Source: VRUE01 sp963702575
Lineage (GTDB): Bacteria; Actinomycetota; Thermoleophilia; Solirubrobacterales; 70-9
Length of the DNA: 64,000 bases
Reading direction: 5' to 3'
Assembly (NCBI GenBank): GCA_963702575.1
Contig: CAVPCU010000005.1
Location: 1 to 64,000 of the forward strand
Numbering within the stretch: the stretch's first letter is position 1; each line of letters starts with the position of its first letter. The notes under the pieces are model-generated. The model did no database searches. It saw only the letters and a list, made by a program, of their open reading frames with translations, and was not told the DNA's origin. Both the position numbers and the translations under genes were made by a program. This document shows positions 1 to 9,042 of this stretch, in pieces.

Positions 1-1029
1 TCGAGGAAGCCCTCGACGATGAGCTGCTTCGCCGTCGCGCCGGGTCGAGGCCGCGCGAGGTGAGGTAGAAGAGCTGCTCGCGGTCGATCTGGGCGATCGC
101 CGCGGCGTGGGTGCAGCGGACGTCGTCGGCTTCGATCTCGAGGCCGGGGATCGCGTCGGCGTGGGCCTCGGTGGAGAGCAGCAGGTTGCGGCTCTCCTGG
201 AAGGCGTCGGTCTGCTGGGCGCCGGGGTCGACGCGGATCATCCCCCGCCAGACCGCCGTCGCGCCGGCGGCGAGGACGCCGCGGAAGGCGAGGTCGGAGT
301 TGGTGTTCGGCGCGGCGTGCTCCTGGGTCGTGTCGTAGTCGAGGTGCTGCCCGGCGCCGCCGGCGTAGCCGCCGGTCACCGCGCCTCGGAGCCCGGCCCG
401 GCGAGCTTGGTCTCCATCCGCACCTTGCCGCGCGCCGAGCCGAAGCCGAGCGCCGTCCACTCGAGGCGGCCGTCGCGCTCGACCTGGGCCCGCTGGCGTG
501 GCGAAGATCCAGGCCCGCTCGGAGACGTCCTGGGTGGTGACGTAGCGCAGCGTCGCCGCCCTGGCCGACGTGCAGCTCGACGACCGTGTTGAGCAGCGCG
601 TCGACGTCGTCGCTGGGCGAGGACCAGTGCTCCCAGACCTCGGCCTCGGCGCCCTCCTCGAGCACGACCAGGGTGCGCCAGTCGACGGCCGCGCCGTCTC
701 GTCGAGCGGCACCTCGATCCGGATGGCTCGGCGAGCCTGACGCCCGCGGGACGTGGACGAGGACGCCGTCGCGCCAGCCCGCGTCGTTGCGGGCGACGAA
801 GGGGTCCTCGCCGGGACCAGGGCGCCGAGCCTTCCATCGACCAGCTCGGGTGGGACTCGACGGCCTCCGCCAGCGGCAGCACCGTCGCGCCCTCGGCGCG
901 CGCCGATCGAGGCGCCGACGGCGCCGGGCTCGTAGGCGTCGAGGTCGAGGCCGGAGAGGTCGGTGAATTCCCACCCCTTCGCCTTCTGGTCGGGAAGGGG
1001 TCGGGAGGCGTGGCGCCACGCTCAGCCAA
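1..1029 (-). CDS. sufD: SufD, Fe-S cluster scaffold subunit (3' end off window, frameshifted)
   Basis: SufD pairs with SufB and SufC in the scaffold that builds Fe-S clusters in the cytoplasm. The first codons (TTG at 1029 overlapping the sufB stop) lead, after a one-base slip near 995, into KAKGWEFTDLSGLDLDAYE, the usual SufD N-terminal signature. Near the window edge the minus strand reads DDVRCTHAAA, then REQLFYLTSRG and QLIVEGF, the C-terminal SufB/SufD core motifs. Several frames are needed to read it through, so I count multiple single-base slips. Only the last residues lie outside the window. It is the last gene of the Rieske-sufB-sufD unit. The identification is secure; the exact reading frame is not. 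Confidence 0.85.
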
Positions 1030-2458
1030 TCGAGCCCTCCATCTGCAGCTCGATCAGCCGGTTGAGCTCGACCGCGTACTCCATCGGCAGCTCCTTGGTG
1101 ACCGGCTCGATGAAGCCGTTGACGATCATCTTCGAGGCCTCCTCCTCGTCGAGCCCGCGGCTCTGCAGGTAGAAGAGCTGCTCGTCGCCGATCTTCGAGA
1201 CGGTCGCCTCGTGGCCGACGTCGGCGTCGTTCTCGTCGATGCGGATCGTCGGGTAGGTGTCCGAGCGCGAGTCCTCGTCGAGCAGCAGCGCGTCGCAGAC
1301 GACCTTCGAGCGCGATTCGGTCGCCCCGTCGGCGACCTCGAGCAGGCCGCGGTAGGTGCCGCGGCCGCCGTCCTTGGAGATCGACTTGGAGAAGATCGAG
1401 GACGAGGTGCGCGGCGCGGCGTGGATGATCTTGCCGCCGGCGTCCTGGTGCTGGCCGTCGCCGGCGAAGGCGATCGAGAGGATCTCGCCGTGGGCTTCGG
1501 GCCCGAGCAGGTAGATCGAGGGGTACTTCATCGTCAGCTTCGAGCCGAGGTTGCAGTCGACCCACTCCATCGTCGCCTTCTCCTGGGCGACGGCGCGCTT
1601 GGTGACCAGGTTGAAGACGTTCTGCGACCAGTTCTGCACGGTCGTGTAGCGGACCCGGGAGCTCGGCTTGCACGACGATCTCGACCACGGCCGAGTGCAG
1701 CGAGTCGGTCGAGTAGACCGGCGCCGTGCAGCCCTCGATGTAGTGGACGTCGGCGCCCTCCTCGCAGATGATCAGCGTGCGCTCGAACTGGCCCATGTTC
1801 TCGGTGTTGATCCGGAAGTAGGCCTGCAGCGGCATCTCGACCTTGACCCCGGCGGGCACGTAGACGAAGGAGCCGCCCGACCAGACGGCGCGAGTTGAGC
1901 GCCGCCAGCTTGTTGTCGTTGGGCGGGATGATCGTCGCCCAGTACTCGCGCACCAGGTCCTCGTGCTCGCGCAGCGCGGTGTCCATGTCGGTGAAGATCA
2001 CGCCCTGGGCCTCGAGCTTCTCGTTGACCTGGTGGTAGACGACCTCGGACTCGTACTGGGCGCCGACCCCGGAGAGGAATTTGCGCTCCGCCTCGGGGAT
2101 GCCGAGCCGGTCGAAGGTGTTCTTGATGTCCTCGGGGACCTCGCTCCAGTCGCGGCTGTTCTTTTCGGAGGCGCGGACGAAGTAGTGGATGTCGTCGAAG
2201 TCGATCTGGCCGAGGTTGCCGCCCCAGGTCGGGGTCGGGCGCGAGTAGAAGTGCTCCAGCGCCTTGAGCCGGAAGTCGCGCATCCACTGCGGCTCGTCCT
2301 TGTACTCGGAGATCGATTCGACGACCTCGCGCGAGAGGCCCTTCGGCGCCTTGTAGGCGTAGCCGGACTCGGGGTCGTGGAAGCCGAACTTCTCCTTGTA
2401 GTCGGCGTTGATTCCGGCGAGCTCTCTTTTCTCTGCGACTGACCTCGGGCGTTGCCAT
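1022..2458 (-). CDS. sufB: SufB, Fe-S cluster assembly scaffold (frameshifted)
   Basis: SufB is the scaffold subunit on which the SufBCD complex assembles Fe-S clusters. The ATG at 2458 lies 2 nt after the Rieske stop and just behind GGAGG. The rebuilt product is about 478 aa, the usual SufB length: KEKFGFHDPESGYAYKAPKG, then WMRDFRLKALEHF, the central MRDF-to-LAALNS block, and a C-terminal half (from 1639) containing CNLGSKLTMKYPS and GDEQLFYLQSRGLDEEEA. Frame changes fall near 2443, 1890 and 1663, each explained by one inserted base. Because SUF is normally the only housekeeping Fe-S system in actinobacteria, sequencing error is likelier than a dead gene. Confidence 0.93.
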
Positions 2459-2460
2459 GG

Positions 2461-2797
2461 TCAGTCGACCTCCAGAACGATGGTGTCGTCCACGACGGTC
2501 GTCGCGAACGTCTGCACCGGAGCATAGGCGGGGAGGGTCTTCGGCCTGCCGGTGGCTCAGGTCGAAGAGGGAGCCGTGACGGGGGCACTCGACGGTGCAG
2601 GTCGGCGGCGTCGAACTCGCCCTCGGCGAGCGGCCCGTCGTCGTGCGAGCAGCGGTCCTCGATCGCGTAGCAGCGTGCCGTCGCAGTTGAAGACGCCGAT
2701 CTTGCGACCCTCGTGCTCGACCAGGCGCATCGCGCCGGGCGGCAGCTCGGCGAGCCGGGCAGACGGCGAGCGTCGTTGTGGTTGTGCTGTCAGTCAC
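2461..2797 (-). CDS. Rieske [2Fe-2S] ferredoxin, SUF-linked (frameshifted)
   Basis: Small Rieske-type ferredoxin, similar in layout to the non-haem dioxygenase ferredoxins that accompany actinobacterial suf genes. The start is GTG at 2797 with AGGA 7 nt upstream. The rebuilt protein (about 112 aa) has GRKIGVFNCDGTL, the first ligand pair in a DRCSHDDGPL context and the second in CPRHGSLFDL, i.e. the C-x-H and C-x-x-H Rieske signature, and ends TVVDDTIVLEVD. At least two one-base slips break the frame. It is the first gene of the Rieske-sufB-sufD unit and probably donates electrons during cluster assembly, though that role is inferred. Confidence 0.85.
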
Positions 2798-2802
2798 GTT
2801 AT

Positions 2803-2818
2803 TCCTAGCTCCGGTCGG
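2803..2818 (-). promoter_or_regulatory. Candidate Rrf2-type operator upstream of Rieske-sufBD
   Basis: TCCTA-N4-CGGTCGG (plus-strand reading) lies directly upstream of the ferredoxin start. The same two blocks with a 6-base spacer occur upstream of the Rrf2 regulator gene (6847-6864). Sharing between the two halves of the split suf locus suggests a common regulator; this is inference from two sites. Confidence 0.35.
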
Positions 2819-2932
2819 ATTTTAGCGGGAGATCCGGATCGGCCGCGCACCGTAACAGGCGTTTGACTCTGCCTCGTGCGGGATGAGAGGATGAGCCTAC
2901 TTCTCCCGTCGGACGATTGGAGAAAGGCGACG

Positions 2933-3736
2933 ATGAGCGAGCGGACCAGTTACGCGCCGGGCACTCCCTGCTGGATCGACCTGGCGACTCCCGACCATCG
3001 AGCGGCGGCCGAGTTCTACGGCGCGCTCTTCGGCTGGGACGTGCCCGAGGCGGACGAGAACGCCGAGCAGACCGGCGGCTACCGCCTGGCGATGCTGAAG
3101 GGCAAGGCGGTCGGCGGGGTGATGCCGCTGATGCAGGAGGGCCAGCCGCCCGCCTGGAGCGACCTACGTCGCGGTCGAGGACGCCGACGCGACGGCGGCC
3201 AAGGTCAAGGAGGCCGGCGGCAGCGTGATGGCCGAGCCGATGGACGTGATGGACCTCGGCCGGATGGCGGTCTTCGCCGACCCGACCGGCGCCGTCTTCG
3301 GCGTCTGGCAGCCGGGCACGTTCGTCGGCGCCGGGCTCGTCAACGAGCCCGGCGCCCTCGCCTGGAACGAGCTCAACACCCGCGACGCCGAGCGGCGCCA
3401 AGGACTTCTACGGCGCCGTCTTCGGCTGGGCCTTCGAGGACAAGGAGTTCGAGGAGATCGGCACCTACACCACGTTCAAGCTGGGCGAGGCCACCGGTCG
3501 GCGGCATGCTCGACATCAGCGGCCGCGTCCCCGACGAGGTGCCGCCCAACTGGCTCGATCTACTTCGCCGTCGAGGACACCGACGCCACCGTGGCGAAGG
3601 CGAAGGAGCTGGGCGGCGGCGTCAACATGGCCGCGATCGACATCGCCCGCCGGCCGCTTCGCCGTCGTCCACGATCCCATTCGGCGCCGTCTTCGCGGTG
3701 ATCGCGCCCAACCCGACGGAAGGGGAGAGCGCTTAA
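2933..3736 (+). CDS. Two-domain VOC (glyoxalase/bleomycin-resistance fold) protein (frameshifted)
   Basis: Two tandem VOC domains of about 120 aa each. The first begins GTPCWIDLATPDHRAAAEFY and holds a GLFGWDVP-type motif (ALFGWDVP) and FADPTGAVFGVWQP. The second begins WNELNTRDAER, has FYGAVFGWAF, and ends with HDPFGAVFAVIAPNP. The ATG at 2933 follows GGAGAAAGG. I resolved single-base insertions near 3165, 3400, 3498, 3558, 3650 and 3685. The family includes metal-dependent lyases, dioxygenases and stress proteins, and substrate cannot be told from sequence. The gene lies on the opposite strand between sufU and the Rieske gene, and its stop overlaps the sufU stop. Confidence 0.85.
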   Translation: MSERTSYAPGTPCWIDLATPDHRAAAEFYGALFGWDVPEADENAEQTGGYRLAMLKGKAVGGVMPLMQEGQPPAWSDLRRGRGRRRDGGQGQGGRRQRDGRADGRDGPRPDGGLRRPDRRRLRRLAAGHVRRRRARQRARRPRLERAQHPRRRAAPRTSTAPSSAGPSRTRSSRRSAPTPRSSWARPPVGGMLDISGRVPDEVPPNWLDLLRRRGHRRHRGEGEGAGRRRQHGRDRHRPPAASPSSTIPFGAVFAVIAPNPTEGESA

Positions 3737-4170
3737 GGCGAGCCGAGGTCGGCGGCCGCTTCGGCGGGGTCGCCGGCCTCGCCCTCGTCCTCCCATTCGG
3801 CCGGCTCGCCGAGGCTGGCGCTCTTGACGACCTTGAGGCCCAGCATCGCGCACTTCATCCGCGTCGCGGAGATCTCGATCCCGAGCAGGTCGAGGACGAA
3901 CTCCTTCGGCAGCCGCAGCAGCTCCTCGCGGCTCTTGCCGGCCAGCTCGTCGGTCAGCAGCGAGGTCGCCGCGGTCGAGATCGCGCAGCCCTTGCCCTCG
4001 AAGGCGATCTCGGCGACCCGCCCGTCCTCGTCGAGGCGGATCGTCACGTGCTGCTCGTCGCCGCAGAACGGGTTGGTGTCCTCGAACTCGAGGTCGGGGT
4101 GCTCGAGCCGGCCGAAGTTGTGCGGCCGCTTGTAGTGCTCGAGGATCTGGTCGCGGTACAGCTCGTCCAT
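3733..4170 (-). CDS. sufU: SufU, zinc-dependent sulfurtransferase partner of SufS
   Basis: 145-aa IscU-like protein that accepts persulfide sulfur from the SufS cysteine desulfurase. It carries the expected metal and catalytic residues: C36 and D38 in NPFCGDE, C62 in GKGCAIS and C107 in RMKCAML. The open frame is intact, unlike its neighbours. ATG at 4170 lies about 50 nt after the sufS stop, in the usual actinobacterial order sufC-sufS-sufU. Its stop overlaps the stop of the convergent VOC gene (TTAA). Confidence 0.96.
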   Translation of the reverse strand: MDELYRDQILEHYKRPHNFGRLEHPDLEFEDTNPFCGDEQHVTIRLDEDGRVAEIAFEGKGCAISTAATSLLTDELAGKSREELLRLPKEFVLDLLGIEISATRMKCAMLGLKVVKSASLGEPAEWEDEGEAGDPAEAAADLGSP

Positions 4171-4220
4171 TCAGCATCAGAGGCCAGCGAAGGCTCTGCC
4201 CCGACGAGCGCCAACCGGAG

Positions 4221-5542
4221 TCAGATGACGATGAAGCGCTCGTTCCCGCGCCGGCTTTGCGGGGGCAGGTCAACCCCGAAGACCTTGCGCGCGTCGTGGA
4301 GGCCCTCGACCAGGCGGTCGATCTCCCCTCGGTGTCGTGTAGACGCCGAAGCTGGCGCGGGCGGTGGCGGCGACGCCGAGGCGGTCCATCAGCGGCTGGG
4401 CGCAGTGGTGGCCGGCGCGGACGGCGACGCCGTGGCGGTCGAGGATCTCGGAGACGTCGTGGGCGTGGACGCCCTCGAGCTCGAAGGAGACCGGGCCGAT
4501 CCGCTCGGGGCCGGGCGGCGGGCCGAAGACGCGCAGGCCGGGGACCTCGGCGAGGCGCTCGAGCGCGTAGGCGGTCGATCGCCCGCTCGTGGTCGAGCAC
4601 CGCGTCCATGCCGAGCCCGTCGAGCCAGCGCAGCGCCGAGGCCATCCCGATCGCCTGGGCGATCGCCGGCGTGCCGGCCTCGAAGCGGGCGGGGGGGTCG
4701 GCGTAGGTCGTGCCGTCCTTGGTCACCTTGCGGATCATCGAGCCGCCGCCGAGGAAGGGCGGCATCGCGCGCAGCAGCTCGAGCCGCGCCCAGAGCGCGC
4801 CGATCCCGGTCGGCGCGTAGAGCTTGTGGCCGGTCAGCGCGTAGAAGTCGGCGCCGAGCTCGGCCGACGTCGAGCGGCAGCTTCGGCGCCGCCTGGGCGC
4901 CGTCGACGAGGACCAGCGCGCCGGCCTCGTGGGCGAGGCGGGCGATCTCGGCGACCGGGTTCTCGGTCCCGAGCACGTTGGAGACGTGGGCGACGGCGAC
5001 CAGCTTCGGGCCGCGCTCGAGCAGCGTCGGCGAAGGCCGTCCATGTCGAGCAGGCCGTCGTCGTCGACCGGCGACCCAGTCGATCTCCGCCCCGACCCGC
5101 TCGGCCAGCTGCTGCCAGGGGACGATGTTGGAGTGGTGCTCCATCTCGGTGAGGACGATGCGGTCGCCCGCGCCGACGTTGGCGTCGCCCCAGGCGCGCG
5201 CGACCAGGTTGATCGCCTCGGTCGCGTTGCGGACGAAGACGACCTCGCGCCGGTCGGCGGCGCCGAGGTGGTCGGCGACCGTCGCCCGCGCGCCCTCGTA
5301 GGCCGCCGTCGCCTCGGCCGAGAGCGTGTGCGAGCCGCGGTGGACGTTGGAGTGGTGGGCGCGCTCGTAGCGGTCGACCGCCTGGATCGAGGCCAGCACC
5401 CGCTGGGCGCTGGCGCCGCTGTCGAGGTAGGCGACCGGGCGCCCGTGGACCTCGCGCTCCAGCGCCGGGAAGGCGGCGCGGACCTTCTCGATCGGGAAGG
5501 CCGGCGCCGAGGTCGTGGCGCTTGGTGCGTCGTCGGCTCCAT
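4221..5542 (-). CDS. sufS: SufS, group II cysteine desulfurase (frameshifted)
   Basis: PLP enzyme that releases sulfur from cysteine and passes it to SufU. The rebuilt reading shows YLDSGASAQ, HHSNVHRGSHTLS, TEMEHHSNIVPWQ, VDGAQAAPKLPLDV, the PLP lysine in ALTGHKLYAPTG, and the catalytic cysteine in HHCAQPLMDRLG near the C-terminus, ending NERFIVI. Length is about 440 codons, somewhat longer than typical. Frame changes occur around 5500, 5070, 5030, 4870, 4580 and 4340. ATG at 5542 is 10 nt past the sufC stop, so the genes are co-transcribed. Confidence 0.93.
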
Positions 5543-5552
5543 CGTCGCTGGG

Positions 5553-6336
5553 CTAGGCGGTCGCGCCTGCCTCCACCTCCTCGCGGATCCAGCCGTAGCC
5601 CTTCTCCTCGAGCGCGCCGACCAGCTCCGGGCCGCCCTCCTTGACGATCCGGCCCTCGAACATGACGTGGACCGAAGTCGGGCTTGACCATGTGCAGGAT
5701 GCGCTGGTAGTGGGTGATGATCAGGACGCCCATGTCGGGGCCGGAGAACTTGTTGACGCCCTCGGCGACGATCCGCAGCGCGTCGATGTCGAGGCCGGAG
5801 TCGGTCTCGTCGAGCACCGCGATCTCGGGCCGCAGCAGCGCCAGCTGCAGCAGCTCCATCCGCTTCTTCTCGCCGCCGGAGAAGCCGTCGTTGAGGTAGC
5901 GGCTGGAGAAGTCTTTCGGGATGTTGGCCAGCTCCATCGCCTCCTGGGCGACCTTGGCGAAGTCCTTGATCTTGATCTCTCGCTCGCCGCGCGCCTCGCG
6001 GCGGGCGTTGAGGATCATCCGCAGGTACTTGCTGACCGAGACGCCGGGGATCGCGACCGGGTACTGGAAGGCCATGAAGAGGCCGGCGCGGGAGCGCTCG
6101 TCGGGGTCGGCCTCGGTGATGTCCTCGCCCTTGAAGACGATCGAGCCCTCGGTCACCTCGAGCGCGGGGTGGCCCATGATCGCGTTGGCGAGGGTCGACT
6201 TGCCCGACCCGTTCGGGCCCATCAGCGCGTGGACCTTGCCCTTCTAGACGTCGAGGTCGAGGCCGCGGAGGATCTCCTTGTCCTCGGCGCTCACGTGCAG
6301 GTTGCGAATCTCCAGCTCAGCCAATTCGGTCTCCAT
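5553..6336 (-). CDS. sufC: SufC, ABC-type ATPase of Fe-S assembly (internal TAG plus one frameshift)
   Basis: SufC is the ATPase that drives SufBD. Walker A is GPNGSGKST, the signature is FSGGEKKR, Walker B is EIAVLDETDSGLD, and the H-loop is IITHYQRIL. The natural start is ATG at 6336 (METELAELEIRNLHV). In that frame the codon at 6246-6244 is TAG where the family has Glu (context DLDV-stop-KGKVHALMG), so the shorter open frame begins at the downstream ATG 6222, after loss of the first strands. One further slip lies near 5680, after which the frame reads VHVMFEGRIVKEGG and ends EEVEAGATA. The identity is certain. Confidence 0.93.
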
Positions 6337-6358
6337 TCTCTCGTTCGGGGTCGTGCGG

Positions 6359-6838
6359 TCAGGCGGCGCTGCCGACCGGCTCGGCCGGCTCGGCGGCGCC
6401 CTGCTGGCCGCCGGAGAACTCGACCAGCTCGGCCAGCGTCGTGCCGGCGAGCGCCTTGGTGACGCCGCCCTGCACGCGCGTCCAGAGCAGCTTCGTCGCG
6501 CAGGCGCGGTCGCCGTCGCTCTCGTGCGAGCAGAGCACCTTGCCCTCGGGAGTCTCGTGGAAGCACTCCATCGGCGCGATCTGCCCTTCCAGCGCCTCGA
6601 CCACCGCGTCGAGGGTGATCTCCTCGGCCGGCTTGGCCAGGCGGTAGCCGCCGTGGGCGCCGCGGGTCGAGCTGACCAGCCCGGCCTTGCGCAGCCTGGC
6701 GACCAGGTGCTCGAGGTAGGAGAGCGGCAGCCGCTCGGCCTCGGCGACGGCGCTCAGCGAGATCGGCGCCGAGCCGGGCTGGCGGCCCAGCTCGACCATC
6801 AGCCGCACCCCGTACTCGGCTTTCGTCGAGAACAGCAT
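6359..6838 (-). CDS. Rrf2-family Fe-S sensing regulator of the suf genes
   Basis: 159-aa Rrf2 protein. The N-terminal winged helix starts MLFSTKAEYGVRLMVEL, the wing is STRGAHGGYRL, and three cysteines (C92, C103, C113) follow in the position where IscR/RsrR-type proteins bind an Fe-S cluster. Spacing is wider than in E. coli IscR. It is the first gene of the unit, 22 nt before sufC, so it probably controls sufCSU and itself in response to cluster status. The frame is intact. Confidence 0.9.
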   Translation of the reverse strand: MLFSTKAEYGVRLMVELGRQPGSAPISLSAVAEAERLPLSYLEHLVARLRKAGLVSSTRGAHGGYRLAKPAEEITLDAVVEALEGQIAPMECFHETPEGKVLCSHESDGDRACATKLLWTRVQGGVTKALAGTTLAELVEFSGGQQGAAEPAEPVGSAA

Positions 6839-6845
6839 CGCTTAA

Positions 6846-6865
6846 ATCCTACCGAAGCGGTCGGT
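6846..6865 (-). promoter_or_regulatory. Candidate autoregulatory operator of the Rrf2 gene
   Basis: ACCGA-AGCGG-TCGGT (6851-6865) is a perfect 5-5-5 inverted repeat 13 nt before the Rrf2 start codon. It overlaps the TCCTA/CGGTCGG blocks that recur upstream of the Rieske gene. Binding is inferred, not shown. Confidence 0.4.
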
Positions 6866-6923
6866 TATGGCGCTGCGTCATAATTCGAGACGGCCATCGA
6901 ACTGACCTAGGAGCTGAGCGGCA

Positions 6924-7790
6924 ATGACGCACCACCAAGCAGTCGACCTTCGGGGCAACGATCCGGACGACGATCCTGCTGGCGTCCCTGTCGGGCCTGC
7001 TGGTCGTGATCGGCGCGCTGATCGGCGGCCCCAGCACGGCGGCGCTCTTCCTCGGCTTCGCCCTGCTGATCAACCTCGGCTCCTACTTCTTCAGCGACAA
7101 GATGGCGCTGGCGATGAGCCGCGCCAAGCCGATCTCCGAAGAGGAAGCGCCGAAGCTCTACCAGACGGTGCGCGAACTGACGACGCGCGCCGGCCTGCCG
7201 ATGCCGCGCCTCTACGTGATCCCGCAGGACCAGCCGAACGCCTTCGCCACCGGCCGCAACCCGAAGCACTCGGCGGTCGCGGTGACGCGCGGCATCCTCA
7301 AGCTGCTCTCCGACGGACGAGCTGCGCGGCGTGCTCTCGCCACGAGCTCGCCCACGTCCGCACCGCGACATCCTGATCCAGTCGGTCGCCTCGGCGATCG
7401 GCGCCGCGATCACCTACCTCGCCTACATGCTGCTCTGGTTCGGCGGCGAAGACAACAACTCGCCGCTCGGCCTTGGCCGCCTCGCTCGCGCTGGTCCTGC
7501 TGGCGCCGATCGCGGCGACGATCATCCAGCTCTCGATCTCGCGCCAGCGCGAGTACGCGGCCGACGCCGGCGGCGCCGAAATCTGCGGCAACCCCGAGTC
7601 GCTGGCGAGCGCCCTGCTGCGCCTCGAGCAGGGGGCGGCGGCGATGCCGATGCAGGTCAACCAGGCGGCCGAGCCGCTCTACATCGTCAAGCCCTTCTCC
7701 AGCAAGGGCATCGCCGGCCTCTTCTCGACCCACCCGCCGATCGAGGAGCGCGTCAACCGCCTCCGCCAGATGCGCCCCAGCCTCGGCTGA
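6924..7790 (+). CDS. htpX: HtpX-like M48 membrane zinc protease (frameshifted)
   Basis: Membrane-embedded metalloprotease of the M48B family, which degrades misfolded membrane proteins. The rebuilt product (about 288 aa) has two N-terminal membrane helices (TTILLASLSGLLVVIGALI and AALFLGFALLINLGSYFF), the zinc motif HELAHVRHRD near residue 135, two more hydrophobic segments, the third-ligand region SRQREYAADAGGAEICG, and ends with STHPPIEERVNRLRQM. ATG at 6924 follows AGGAG. One-base slips occur near 6960, 7318, 7340 and 7475. It is divergent from the Rrf2 regulator. Confidence 0.92.
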
Positions 7791-7796
7791 GCGCCC

Positions 7797-7815
7797 GCTA
7801 TACTTTTTGAAGTAA
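7797..7815 (+). promoter_or_regulatory. Shared 19-bp element, copy 1 (promoter/operator of the CysO pathway)
   Basis: gctatactttttgaagtaa is identical to the copy at 9346-9364. It contains TATACT, a good -10 hexamer, overlapped by the inverted repeat TACTT-TTTG-AAGTA. It ends 33 nt before the downstream start codon. Layout fits a repressor site over a -10 box; the regulator is unknown. Confidence 0.55.
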
Positions 7816-7848
7816 AGCCGGATCGGAATTAAGGTATTTAGGAGAGGC

Positions 7849-9003
7849 ATGGCTACGCAGACCAAGCAGCAGGTCGAGGAGATCGAGGCCTTCGAGGCGG
7901 CGCAGGAGATCGAGGGCGGCGACGTCGTCCTGATCGACACGCGCGAGCCGCACGAGTACCAGGAGGCCCATCTCGAGGGCGGCAAGCTGGTGCCGCCGGG
8001 CCTGCTCGCCGACGAGATCGCCGCCGCGGCGCCCGACAAGTCGGCGCGGACGATCATCTACTGCCGCAGCGGCAACCGCTCCTACAAGGCCGCCGAACAG
8101 CTGCAAGCGCTCGGCTACGAGGACGTCGCCTCGATGGCCGGCGGGATCCTCGCCTGGCAGGAGCAGGGGCTGCCGGTGGTCGCCACCTCCGGGATGACCG
8201 CCGAGCAGCGCGACCGCTACTCGCGCCACACGCTGCTGCCCGAGGTCGGCGTCGACGGCCAGCTGAAGATGCTGAACGCCAAGGTGCTGCTGGTCGGCGC
8301 CGGCGGGCTCGGCGCGCCGACCGCGCTCTACCTCGCCGCCGCCGGGATCGGCACGATCGGCCTCGTCGACGACGACGTCGTCGACGCCTCCAACCTGCAG
8401 CGCCAGGTGATCCACAACACCGAACGCATCGGCGTCGCCAAGACCGAGTCGGCGCGGCTGACGATCGAGGCGCTCAACCCCGACGTCGAGGTGGTCGAGC
8501 ACCGCCTCCGCCTCGACGCCTCCAACATCGTCGAGATCCTCTCCGAGTACGACGTGATCGTCGACGGCGCCGACAACTTCCCCACCCGCTACCTGCTGAA
8601 CGACGCCTCGGTGCGGCTGCGCAAGCCGGTCGTCTCTGCCTCGATCCTCAGCTTCGACGGCCAGATCTCGACCTTCGTCCCCTTCGAGGGACCCTGCTAC
8701 CGCTGCCTCTACCCGACGCCGCCGCCGGCCGAGCTGGCGCCGAGCTGCTCGGCCAACGGGGTGCTCGGGGTGATGGCCGGGACGATGGGCACTCTGCAGG
8801 CGAACGAGGTGCTGAAGCTGGTGTTGGGGATCGGCGACCCGCTGATCGGCCGGCTGCTGCTCTACGAGGCGCTGGGCACGCGCTTCACCGAGTTGAAGGT
8901 GCGCCGCGACCCGCACTGCGCGATCTGCGGCGAGGACGCGCCCGAGATTGCCGACGAGGACCTCGGCAAGTTCCCCGACTACGACGTCTTCTGCGCCGGC
9001 TGA
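7849..9003 (+). CDS. Rhodanese-adenylyltransferase fusion (MoeZ/ThiF-type E1) for CysO activation
   Basis: 384-aa two-domain enzyme expected to adenylate and sulfurate the C-terminus of the ubiquitin-like carrier CysO. Residues about 12-108 are a rhodanese domain with active-site loop C72 in YCRSGNRS. Residues about 118-384 are a MoeB/ThiF E1 domain with the ATP loop GAGGLGAP (150-157), acidic VDDDVVDASNLQRQ, R-rich tail residues, and two CxxC zinc knuckles (CYRCLYP and CAICG). The order is the reverse of mycobacterial MoeZ, where rhodanese is C-terminal. ATG at 7849 follows GGAGAGG. It heads the CysO-CysM-Mec cluster. Confidence 0.93.
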   Translation: MATQTKQQVEEIEAFEAAQEIEGGDVVLIDTREPHEYQEAHLEGGKLVPPGLLADEIAAAAPDKSARTIIYCRSGNRSYKAAEQLQALGYEDVASMAGGILAWQEQGLPVVATSGMTAEQRDRYSRHTLLPEVGVDGQLKMLNAKVLLVGAGGLGAPTALYLAAAGIGTIGLVDDDVVDASNLQRQVIHNTERIGVAKTESARLTIEALNPDVEVVEHRLRLDASNIVEILSEYDVIVDGADNFPTRYLLNDASVRLRKPVVSASILSFDGQISTFVPFEGPCYRCLYPTPPPAELAPSCSANGVLGVMAGTMGTLQANEVLKLVLGIGDPLIGRLLLYEALGTRFTELKVRRDPHCAICGEDAPEIADEDLGKFPDYDVFCAG

Positions 9004-9042
9004 GAGCCGGCGCCACCCGCCTGCACTAGGATCGCGTCCGCG

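Noticed and set aside
1..7790. Programmed frameshifting in the suf and htpX genes
   Set aside because: The slips occur at many different sequences without a common slippery site and occur also in unrelated genes; sequencing error is simpler.
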